DNA from: an uncultured Bacteroidales bacterium
GTDB taxonomy: Bacteria > Bacteroidota > Bacteroidia > Bacteroidales > Bacteroidaceae
Assembly: GCA_902798615.1 (NCBI GenBank)
Contig: CADBXL010000009.1
Coordinates: forward strand, 1-64,000
Direction: 5' to 3'
Length of the DNA: 64,000 nt
The notes below the pieces were generated by a model, which was given only the letters and a program-made list of their open reading frames with translations, was not told where the DNA came from and did no database searches. This document shows positions 46,037-56,159 of this stretch, in pieces; within the stretch, counting starts at the first letter, position 1; every line of letters starts with the position of its first letter. A program made the translations under genes and the position numbers.

Positions 46037-46196
46037 AAGACCCACCCCCTTACCCCTCCCATAAAGGGAGGGGAGTAGATAGTATTTATCCCTTGAGGAG
46101 GTAATTGTTTTTTTAGTTTTTTTATGACTTACCCATGATTTGAGATACAAACCACTCCCCTCCCTTTATGGGAGGGGTAAGGGGGTGGGTCTTTTA
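46034..46196. repeat. GC-rich element with perfect 43-bp inverted ends
   Basis: Left arm 46034-46076 and right arm 46154-46196 are exact complements over 43 bp (TAAAAGACCCACCCCC... start). Each arm is itself palindromic (CCCTCCCATAAAGGGAGGGG core), and 77 bases lie between. The first bases overlap the GH97 stop codon. It resembles the recA-side element in design but not in exact sequence. Confidence 0.9.
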
Positions 46197-46214
46197 TGCA
46201 AAGCTTGAATAATC

Positions 46215-46556
46215 ATGGCAAAGAGATATGTTCAGACATTGGATCTTCGTGATGATCCAGATATGATTAAGGAGTATCGTAAATGGCATTCCAAGGAGTT
46301 TCATTGGAAGGAGATACGCGATGGGATAAAGGCGGTAGGAATACTTGAAATGGAAATCTACATCCTCGGAACTCGCCTTGTGATGATAGTGGATGCTCCT
46401 GATGATTTCGACTGGCAAACCGCTATGGATAAACTTGCCACTATGCCACGACAGGCAGAATGGGAAGCGTTTGTTGCGAAACTGCAAGGATGTAGTCCCG
46501 ATGCCCGAAGCGATGAGAAATGGCAGATGATGGAAAGGATGTTCTATTTGTATTAA
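46215..46556 (+). CDS. rhaM: L-rhamnose mutarotase
   Basis: 113 residues, the family length (DUF718/RhaM/RhaU). It interconverts alpha and beta anomers of L-rhamnose before isomerisation. Family features include the N-terminal YVQTLDLRDDPDMIKEYRKWH (catalytic His region), the central IYILGTRLVMIVDAPDDFDW and the C-terminal WQMMERMFYLY. No signal peptide, so it is cytosolic among otherwise exported enzymes. It is on the same strand between GH97 and GH29, which ties the cluster to a rhamnose-containing glycan. The rest of the rhamnose pathway is not in the window. Confidence 0.92.
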   Translation: MAKRYVQTLDLRDDPDMIKEYRKWHSKEFHWKEIRDGIKAVGILEMEIYILGTRLVMIVDAPDDFDWQTAMDKLATMPRQAEWEAFVAKLQGCSPDARSDEKWQMMERMFYLY

Positions 46557-46640
46557 AACAATAATTCGCCCTTCGGGTACTCTCCCTTTCTCATAGAAGT
46601 GGAGAGTAATGAGTCTTTAGAGGGGTTATTACCTTTGATT

Positions 46641-48371
46641 ATGAAAAAACTGTTATCTATTATTTTATTATGCATTGTTGTTACGGATGTTAATGCTCAG
46701 AGTCCGAAACCTTGCGGTCCGGTGCCTACGGAGAATCAGTTGCGTTGGCAGGAGATGGAGATGTATGCGTTTATCCACTATTCTATGAACACGTACACCG
46801 ATCAGGAATGGGGCTTTGGAAATGAAGACCCGAAACTGTTCAATCCAAGCGATCTCGATTGTAGGCAATGGGCACGAGTATGCAAGCAAGCGGGCATGAA
46901 GGGTATCATCTTCACCGCCAAGCATCATTGTGGATTCTGTATGTGGCCTTCAAAATACACGGAGTATTCCGTGAAGAACTCTCCTTGGAAACAGGGCAAG
47001 GGTGATGTGGTGCGTGAATTGGCAGACGCATGTAAGGAGGAAGGGCTGAAGTTTGCCGTATATCTCTCACCATGGGACAGAAATCATGCCGACTATGGCA
47101 AACCTGAATACGTAACCTATTTCCGCAACCAACTGCGTGAGCTACTAACCCAGTATGGCGATATCTTCGAGGTGTGGTTTGACGGAGCCAATGGCGGTGA
47201 CGGCTGGTATGGCGGTGCGAACGAGACACGCAAGATCGACGGCAAGACATACTACCAATGGGCAGAGACATTCCGCATGATACGTGAGTTGCAACCTAAA
47301 GCCGTGATATGGAACGATGGTGGCGACCGTGGCGACCTGCGCTGGGTAGGTACGGAGGCTGGCAACGTGGGTGAGACTAACTGGAGTCTGATGCCCGCCA
47401 CAGGAGATACGCCTTGGCATATGCTGCACTACGGTGTGGAGAATGGCGATGTGTGGTGTCCGGGCGAGACCAACACCAGCATACGTCCGGGATGGTTCTA
47501 CCATGATGCAGAAAACGAGCATGTGAAGAGTCTGTCGAAACTGATGGACACTTATTATAAGTCTGTAGGGCGCAACTCTACGCTCCTCCTCAACTTCCCT
47601 ATAGCCCCTAACGGTCGTATTCATCCAAATGACAGTCTGCGTGGCATAGCCTTCAAGAAGATGATAGACGAGGTGTTCAAGACCAATCTTGCCGAGAAAG
47701 CCAAGAAAAAGACCTCTGGCTATGAAACCATAATAGACTTCGGAAAGCCTACAGCCTTCAATCGTTTTTTATCAGAAGAAGAGATAAGTCAAGGTCAACG
47801 AGTAAAGGAATTCTCACTTGAGGCATTGGTCGATGGTGAGTGGCAGCAACTGAAAGATGCACTGGTGGATAATGGTAATGGCCTGACTACTATCGGGCAT
47901 CGTCGCATCATCTGTTTTCCAACTGTAAAAGCCACAAAACTGCGCTTTACTATTACCGCAGCCAAATGTCAGCCAATCATCAAGAAACTGGGCGTATATC
48001 TTGCTCCTGAACTGACTGCCGACATTCCTGATTCGGGCGAAAAGAAATCATCAAGCCTTCATTTCTTTTTCAGTAATCCAAAGCAGATGATGATAGACTG
48101 GGACAAGGAACAGACCATTACATCGTTTCGTTACCTGCCACCGCAGAAAACGAGGGATGGACTCATCACCCACTATACACTTTGGGCTTCAAGCGACTGG
48201 GCAAACTGGACAAAGCTTGCTTCGGGCGAGTTCTCGAATATCGTAAATAATCCAATCTGGCAGACAATCAAGTTTCCTGCCACCAAGGCTCGTATCCTAA
48301 AACTCGATGCCGACAAACTGGCAGAGGGAGAAAGAATGAACTTTGATGATATAGAAATTGTAATAGAATAA
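46641..48371 (+). CDS. GH29 alpha-L-fucosidase
   Basis: 576 residues from ATG 46641, chosen for its signal peptide (MKKLLSIILLCIVVTDVNA then Q). The barrel carries the GH29 motifs MYAFIHYSMNTYTDQEWGFG, GIIFTAKHHCGFCMWPSKYT and the nucleophile Asp in EVWFDGANGG (near residue 181). A C-terminal galactose-binding/CBM32-like domain (about 470-576, FRYLPPQKTRDGLITHYTLW) probably binds the glycan. It removes alpha-L-fucose. Its stop is 15 bases before the GH2 start, so these are one transcript. The leader (46557-46640) contains a short ACTCTCC/GGAGAGT hairpin. Confidence 0.93.
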   Translation: MKKLLSIILLCIVVTDVNAQSPKPCGPVPTENQLRWQEMEMYAFIHYSMNTYTDQEWGFGNEDPKLFNPSDLDCRQWARVCKQAGMKGIIFTAKHHCGFCMWPSKYTEYSVKNSPWKQGKGDVVRELADACKEEGLKFAVYLSPWDRNHADYGKPEYVTYFRNQLRELLTQYGDIFEVWFDGANGGDGWYGGANETRKIDGKTYYQWAETFRMIRELQPKAVIWNDGGDRGDLRWVGTEAGNVGETNWSLMPATGDTPWHMLHYGVENGDVWCPGETNTSIRPGWFYHDAENEHVKSLSKLMDTYYKSVGRNSTLLLNFPIAPNGRIHPNDSLRGIAFKKMIDEVFKTNLAEKAKKKTSGYETIIDFGKPTAFNRFLSEEEISQGQRVKEFSLEALVDGEWQQLKDALVDNGNGLTTIGHRRIICFPTVKATKLRFTITAAKCQPIIKKLGVYLAPELTADIPDSGEKKSSSLHFFFSNPKQMMIDWDKEQTITSFRYLPPQKTRDGLITHYTLWASSDWANWTKLASGEFSNIVNNPIWQTIKFPATKARILKLDADKLAEGERMNFDDIEIVIE

Positions 48372-48380
48372 GCAATTTGA

Positions 48381-51302
<2,922 letters not shown>

Positions 51303-51309
51303 GGTTAGG

Positions 51310-51365
51310 GCTTAGTGTTTAGAGTTTAGTGTTTAGTGTTTAGAGATTAGAGTTTAGTGATTAAA
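51310..51365. repeat. 7-bp-period array (GTTTAGT type)
   Basis: Eight consecutive heptamers (GCTTAGT, GTTTAGA, GTTTAGT, GTTTAGT, GTTTAGA, GATTAGA, GTTTAGT, GATTAAA) start 7 bases after the GH2 stop. Unlike the others it lies between convergent genes, and no complementary arm is present. Confidence 0.85.
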
Positions 51366-51518
51366 AAGAGCACACGGGTGCATTAAAGGGTATGCGTCCG
51401 TGTGTTTTGATTATCTATAGAGGAGTATTACATTAACGTGAATTCGACGAATTAGCTCTTGCTGTCGCATAGCATAACATTAATTAGCCTTACGACTTAG
51501 ATTCTTATCAATTTTTGT

Positions 51519-51554
51519 CCAAATTAATGTCTTAATTTACGTCTTAATTAATGT
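51519..51554. repeat. 12-bp tandem repeats in the convergent gap
   Basis: CCAAATTAATGT, CTTAATTTACGT, CTTAATTAATGT. Related TTAAT/ATTAA words occur in both orientations from 51430 onward, forming an imperfect AT-rich inverted repeat. The 338-bp gap 51303-51640 otherwise shows no gene. Confidence 0.55.
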
Positions 51555-51640
51555 TTCAAAGCAAAGGAGATCCCTGTTTTTTTCGTCGAACTTACGTTGA
51601 TTTACTTTCTAAACCTCCGCGCAAGCGGATCTTCTTTCGT

Positions 51641-53599
51641 TTATTTTGTCGGCTTTACGGGGATGATTTTCCCGCTCTTATCAAACGTCATTCTGTCGAT
51701 GCACACCTGACGATGAGTGCCTGGTGAAAGTTGACGCTCGCGGAAGTTATTGTTTATGCGATGATAGACGATGTACCACTCATCCTTGCCCGGAATCTGG
51801 AGGACGGAGTTATGAGCCGTGCCGTAAATCTCCTGAGAAGGATCTTGCTGTATCACGATTGGCTGCTCCGCCACGGTGATAGGACCGAGAGGAGACTTCG
51901 CCGTGCCATAGGCAACGTGATAGTTGTCCGCACCTGTATCGTCAACCGACCAGAGGAAATAATATGTGCCCTTGCGCTTGAAGACGTATGCACCCTCACG
52001 ATAGGCGTAGTCCTTCAAAGTACCGCCCTTAGGAGTGAGGTTCACCTTCGTCTCCTGCTTTATGCTCGTCATGTCGTCGTTAAGCTCTGCACCTGCCATG
52101 AAACCGTTACCCCAATAGAGGTAATACTTCTTCGTGGCTTCGTCATAGAACACATCCACATCAATAGCCTGTCCACCCTTTGCATCAGCAGGACGGTCTG
52201 CATCTGTTATCACAGGATGTCCGCAGTCAACGAAAGGTCCTGTAGGGCTATCACTAACCGCACATCCTATCTCCTTACGGTTGCTCTTAGGGTTATGAGC
52301 CGAGAAATAGAAATAATACTTATATCCATCCTTCTGCTTACGCTCTATGATACATGGTGCCCATGCGTTTCCGCTTGCCCAAGCCACCTGATCGCCTTTC
52401 ACGTTCAGCATCTTACCCTCGTCCTTCCATGATGCTGGATCGCAGAGCGCCTTTCCCGGATTTTTCGGATTAGCCTCGCATGAGAACACGTTGAAGTCGT
52501 AACCGCCCCAATGTGGAGTACCGTCGGTGGTAGAGTAGATGTAATATTTCTTCGTGAGGTTAGAGTAAAGCACCTCCGGGTCAGCGTGGAAATCGGGTAG
52601 GATAGGGTTCTTCCCTGCTCCCCACTTGGCAATAAGGCGGTCTTTCTCCTCCTGTGTGATAGGCATGATGGTTCCGTGACGGGGAGTGAACTGTCCGTGA
52701 GTCTTGGTATCAGCCACCCACTCAAAGGTCTTGAGGTCGGCAGACTTGCAGAACTGATAGTGCCCTGCTCCGTAGCAGTCGTACATCACCACCCACGACT
52801 TCCCGTCGAGGCTCTTGCACACGCCAACACCCTCAACAGCCTTCTTGCATACCTCCACATGACCGTCAATCTTCGTCCATTGAGAGCCGTCAGGCTTGCC
52901 AGGCTCGGCTGTGAGCTGCTTTGCCGTTGCCTGGAAGATACCGCCGTGAGCCTCACTCTTATAGAAGAGGTGGTAGAGCTGATCGGCATCGTTATACACT
53001 ATGTCGCCGTCGATGGTGGCCGAACCGCTATCGAACAAATAAATAGGCTCGCCCTCAAGGTCGGTGAAGTCCTTGTTCACGTATGAATAGAAAATCTTGT
53101 CGTACTTGCATTTCCCATCGTTGGTCAAAAGAGAATAGAACACCATGTATTTTCCTGTCTTATGGTCGTAGATGGTCTCAGGAGCCCATACGCGCGTCAC
53201 GTTCTTCCACAGCTTAGGGTATTTCGTAGGGAAGTTAACGGCTGAGTGGGTCCAATGGATAAGGTCTGTAGATTTCATCAGCACAATGCCGCGGTTGCTT
53301 GCCCATCCGAGGCTTGACTTCATATCCGTCACCACCATGTAGAACGTTTTGCCGTCCTCACCGCGGAGTATATGCGGGTCACGAACACACTGGGTATAGG
53401 CTATGGAATCCGACTTGATGACAGGCAATCCCTGATTAAGTAGGGTATAGTTGTAGCCGTCATCGCTCAGGGCATAGCATATCTGTTCCTGTTCTGGAGC
53501 GTTTCCTGTGAAATATGTGAAGAGAAAAGACACTTTCTCCTGTGCTGTGACAGGCATAATACTCAATGCCATAGCAATGGTTAGCAGATGTTTCTTCAT
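51641..53599 (-). CDS. Two-domain GH43 family glycoside hydrolase
   Basis: 652 residues with a signal peptide (MKKHLLTIAMALSIMPVTA then Q). It contains two five-bladed propellers. The first (about 20-330) has VRDPHILRGEDGKTFYMVVT, VWAPETIYDHKTGKYMVFYS and SATIDGDIVYND. The second (about 340-640) has DFHADPEVLYSNLTKKYYIYST, NAWAPCIIERK, AIDVDVFYDEATKKYYLYWG and YREGAYVFKRKGTYYFLWS, with Asp/Asp/Glu in GH43 positions. GH43 enzymes act on arabinofuranosyl, xylosyl or galactosyl ends. Two complete catalytic domains in one chain imply action on two linkages or two branches. It is convergent with the GH97-GH2 run. A GC-rich repeat lies in its leader, and a -7 box TACTTTTG is at 53693-53700. Confidence 0.9.
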   Translation of the reverse strand: MKKHLLTIAMALSIMPVTAQEKVSFLFTYFTGNAPEQEQICYALSDDGYNYTLLNQGLPVIKSDSIAYTQCVRDPHILRGEDGKTFYMVVTDMKSSLGWASNRGIVLMKSTDLIHWTHSAVNFPTKYPKLWKNVTRVWAPETIYDHKTGKYMVFYSLLTNDGKCKYDKIFYSYVNKDFTDLEGEPIYLFDSGSATIDGDIVYNDADQLYHLFYKSEAHGGIFQATAKQLTAEPGKPDGSQWTKIDGHVEVCKKAVEGVGVCKSLDGKSWVVMYDCYGAGHYQFCKSADLKTFEWVADTKTHGQFTPRHGTIMPITQEEKDRLIAKWGAGKNPILPDFHADPEVLYSNLTKKYYIYSTTDGTPHWGGYDFNVFSCEANPKNPGKALCDPASWKDEGKMLNVKGDQVAWASGNAWAPCIIERKQKDGYKYYFYFSAHNPKSNRKEIGCAVSDSPTGPFVDCGHPVITDADRPADAKGGQAIDVDVFYDEATKKYYLYWGNGFMAGAELNDDMTSIKQETKVNLTPKGGTLKDYAYREGAYVFKRKGTYYFLWSVDDTGADNYHVAYGTAKSPLGPITVAEQPIVIQQDPSQEIYGTAHNSVLQIPGKDEWYIVYHRINNNFRERQLSPGTHRQVCIDRMTFDKSGKIIPVKPTK

Positions 53600-53605
53600 A
53601 ATAGT

Positions 53606-53643
53606 GACCTCTCCCCCCGCCCTCTCCCGTAGAGAAGGAGCCG
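53606..53643 (-). repeat. GC-rich palindromic repeat, diverged copy
   Basis: A variant of the recA-side palindrome (GACCTCTCCCCCCGCCCTCT ... GGAGCCGG) sits 7 bases upstream of the GH43 start codon, so it is in the 5' leader and covers the region where the ribosome would bind. Confidence 0.75.
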
Positions 53644-53834
53644 GAGCGCGAAAGGATGATAGTTAGTTAATTAATTGTTTGATATTCTTTTGCAAAAGTA
53701 TAAAAAAAAGAGGAAAGAAAAGCATCAAAATCAGAAAAAACACCTTTCCTTCCTTAAAAGGATGGCGATTAGTTGCCTTTTATCTATAGAATTACGTGAT
53801 AAAACATATAAAAAATGTCAATAGGGCGCAAAGA

Positions 53835-53866
53835 TTTGTTTTTTATGAAAATAAAGATTATCTTTG
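53835..53866 (+). promoter_or_regulatory. Promoter of the SGNH hydrolase gene
   Basis: TTTG (53835-53838), a 20-bp spacer and TATCTTTG (53859-53866) fit the consensus exactly. The start of transcription would be near 53873. Confidence 0.75.
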
Positions 53867-53887
53867 TGGTCGATTTAATAACAACCA

Positions 53888-53963
53888 TTTCATTAAGCCA
53901 AAAGAGCAATGACAAGCTTGCTTAATTATTGCCTTGGCAAGAAATGGTAGGATGAAATCCAAC
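53888..53963 (-). repeat. 76-bp imperfect palindromic element, copy B
   Basis: Complement of 35675-35750 with about nine differences. It fills nearly the whole leader between the promoter (start near 53873) and the ATG at 53976 of the SGNH hydrolase gene, ending 12 bases before the ATG. Confidence 0.85.
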
Positions 53964-53975
53964 TTTATTCTACAA

Positions 53976-54638
53976 ATGAAAAAAATATTTACATTAGTTG
54001 CGATGATGGCATTTGCCATCTTAGTGTCTGCACAGACAAAGAAAGTATCTATTCTTGGTGATTCGTATTCCACATTCCAGGGCATGAATCCTGAAGGATA
54101 TGCACCATTCTATCCAAACGACAAAAACGATGTTACTAAGGTTGAACAGACATGGTGGAGTCTCTATATCAAAGCTATGGGCTATGAGCTGGAGAAGAAT
54201 AACTCATGGGGTGGCACTACCATTTGTAATACTGGTTACGGAGGTATGGATGCTACCGCCAACTCTTTCAATGCCCGTTACGAACTTCTGGGTAATCCAG
54301 ACATCATCTTCGTCTTTGGCGGTACTAACGATGCATGGGCACGTTCTCCTATCGGTGAATACAAGTATGCCGACTGGACGAAAGACGACTGCAAGGCATT
54401 CCGTCCTGCCTTAGCTTGCCTTCTGGTTAATCTTCAGAAAAAGTACCCAAAGGCAAAGGTCTATGCCATTCTCAATTCTGAACTCAGAGAAGAGATAAAC
54501 GAGTCAAGCCGCGAGGTCTGCAAGCACTATAACGTTCCTCTCATCGAGCTTCATGACATCGAGAAGCAGAACGGCCACCCGTCTATCAGCGGTATGAAGA
54601 GCATCTGCGAGCAACTTATCAAGGCTATCGGCAAATAA
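53976..54638 (+). CDS. SGNH/GDSL-family esterase
   Basis: 220 residues from ATG 53976, which opens the signal peptide MKKIFTLVAMMAFAILVSA (then Q); an in-frame ATG at 53934 lies inside the palindromic element and gives no leader. Block I is ILGDSYSTFQG (Ser), block II the Gly in NSWGGTTICNTGYGG, block III FVFGGTNDAW (Asn) and block V NGHPSISGM (His), completing the SGNH set. Such enzymes remove acetyl or other acyl groups from polysaccharides; rhamnogalacturonan acetyl-esterase activity is plausible from context but not shown by sequence. It is followed by its own terminator. Confidence 0.88.
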   Translation: MKKIFTLVAMMAFAILVSAQTKKVSILGDSYSTFQGMNPEGYAPFYPNDKNDVTKVEQTWWSLYIKAMGYELEKNNSWGGTTICNTGYGGMDATANSFNARYELLGNPDIIFVFGGTNDAWARSPIGEYKYADWTKDDCKAFRPALACLLVNLQKKYPKAKVYAILNSELREEINESSREVCKHYNVPLIELHDIEKQNGHPSISGMKSICEQLIKAIGK

Positions 54639-54651
54639 GGATATTAAGATT

Positions 54652-54685
54652 CCCCTTGCCTTCTCACTAAAAGAGAGGCAAGGGG
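54652..54685. terminator. Bidirectional terminator after the SGNH gene
   Basis: CCCCTTGCCTTCTC ... GAGAGGCAAGGGG stem with 7-base loop and a T7 run lies between the SGNH gene (plus) and the GIY-YIG gene (minus). Confidence 0.88.
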
Positions 54686-54696
54686 AGTTTTTTTAT

Positions 54697-55908
54697 CTAT
54701 AACACGCTTTCTAGCACCAGTCCTAACCTGAAATTCACCACACCTTCCTTAAAACTAATATCCTCCACTTTTACGAGCACCGACTTCTGTCCGCTCCCTT
54801 TCCCCGATACGAAATTAATCACGTCATATCTTCGTAAATACCGCTTGTTGTCAGCCTCGTCTATATACGTGAACTTATTCAACACATTCTGCTTCAGTTC
54901 CCGTGAAAACTCCTTAGTCCTCCCCTCTGCAATGCTGCTTATCTCAGAATCATTCACGGTCATTTTCAGCACCTTCAGCCCTTTCGTGTTAAAAGTGGAA
55001 GTATTCTTGAATACACGCTTCTCAAGGCTCTTCAATTCCGCATTATAGGAATATCGGGTAATGCTCCCATCCGCAATCTTACCGATAACCGTTTCTATTA
55101 TCTCAAGCGGAGCCACATACCATTCCGAAGGAACGTGTTCCACTCCTTCATCATCATATACCTTGACCTGAAACTGCACGGCATGGAAGAACTGATGCAC
55201 CAACGACTCGAAGATATGAGAATTCATGTTCACTATCTGTGCCGTCAGTTTTATCTCCACAGGAGCCATGAGATACGTAGGCTCATGCACGGCATTGGCT
55301 ATGCGTTCCTCAACGCTATTCACCGTAAAGCCTATCTTATACAAATCCTTTACCCCTGCAATCTCTGGTGCAGATGACAAGGAACGCAACACATACACAA
55401 AGCCTGTTGCTCTATCTCCTTCCGACATTGTTTGTGAAAAGTCGCTTTCTTCCTTTTCATTCGGCTCGGTAACGCCATAACCGTCATTAACCACATTTCT
55501 GCGAACGGTTTCAAGCAGGAGGTCTGACTCCGTACCATTCTCAAAGATACAGCGTGTTCTGCCGTCAATCATTCCGTTACGGCTTCTTTTGGTCTCTTTT
55601 ATTTCTGCCAGATATACCAACATTCCACCCATAACATAAAAGTGTCCGGCATTCATGTTCGATGTCTTTGATGAACGTACAAGACTGCGTTTACCCTCTT
55701 TCAGCTCCTTTTGCACCTGTTGGAACATCCCGCGGTAAAGCTCAAAGTCCTCGCACGGCTTTTTCTGCGCGTAATAATCAGGCTGAACCCTTTTTGTTGC
55801 CATTACGCGCTTCATCTCTTCAGGAAAGTCAAACAAACCTGCCTCTTGTTCTGATAGATCAAGCAATGGATCATCAAACAAATCCTCCAGTTCCTTATCT
55901 ATATCCAT
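54697..55908 (-). CDS. GIY-YIG (T5orf172-type) nuclease-like protein
   Basis: 403 residues. A central T5orf172/MUG113-type GIY-YIG domain spans about residues 165-270: GFVYVLRSLS supplies the first Tyr, DLYKIGFT the YxIG-like element, VEERIANA the Arg and HIFESLVHQFFHAV the late Glu. The C-terminal 130 residues (LKVLKMTVNDSEISSIAEG, INFVSGKGSGQKSVLVKVEDISF) look like a PUA/ASCH-type beta fold, which could sense modified bases or RNA. The N-terminus (ELEDLFDDPLLD) shares an LFDDPLL motif with the small protein encoded just upstream. It overlaps that gene by 10 bases. It corresponds in position to YeeC of Bacillus subtilis. A DNA-cleaving effector role is inferred. Confidence 0.8.
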   Translation of the reverse strand: MDIDKELEDLFDDPLLDLSEQEAGLFDFPEEMKRVMATKRVQPDYYAQKKPCEDFELYRGMFQQVQKELKEGKRSLVRSSKTSNMNAGHFYVMGGMLVYLAEIKETKRSRNGMIDGRTRCIFENGTESDLLLETVRRNVVNDGYGVTEPNEKEESDFSQTMSEGDRATGFVYVLRSLSSAPEIAGVKDLYKIGFTVNSVEERIANAVHEPTYLMAPVEIKLTAQIVNMNSHIFESLVHQFFHAVQFQVKVYDDEGVEHVPSEWYVAPLEIIETVIGKIADGSITRYSYNAELKSLEKRVFKNTSTFNTKGLKVLKMTVNDSEISSIAEGRTKEFSRELKQNVLNKFTYIDEADNKRYLRRYDVINFVSGKGSGQKSVLVKVEDISFKEGVVNFRLGLVLESVL

Positions 55909-56159
55909 AATCCCATTTCTTTTAGCGTTTGCAGAGATACAGCCATGAGTTTCTCCCTTATGTTCTTGCTGTTCACGTCAGGCTCATGCCCGTTTGCCTC
56001 AATCCATTCTCTCAGTTCCTCAATCTTCTTCTGCGTTCTCTCATCGGCAGTAATAGGAGGCGCCTTAGGCTTCACGCCTTCAAGCAGAGGGTCGTCGAAT
56101 AGTTCGAGCAGCTCTGCAGGCCATTCTTTCTTATCGTTCTCCATATCGCTATTCCTCAT
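55899..56159 (-). CDS. Small acidic protein of the methyltransferase-helicase module
   Basis: 86 residues. It overlaps the helicase gene by 11 bases and the GIY-YIG gene by 10, so translation of all three is coupled. It has an acidic N-terminal motif ELLELFDDPLLEGVKPK, a Lys/Glu helix (TQKKIEELREWIEANGHEP) and a final helix (NIREKLMAVSLQTLKEMGLW). No known fold is assigned. The LFDDPLL motif is repeated near the N-terminus of the GIY-YIG protein, suggesting both bind one partner. Initiation could also be at Met6 (56144). The tight overlap makes it a genuine gene in spite of its size. Confidence 0.75.
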   Translation of the reverse strand: MRNSDMENDKKEWPAELLELFDDPLLEGVKPKAPPITADERTQKKIEELREWIEANGHEPDVNSKNIREKLMAVSLQTLKEMGLWI

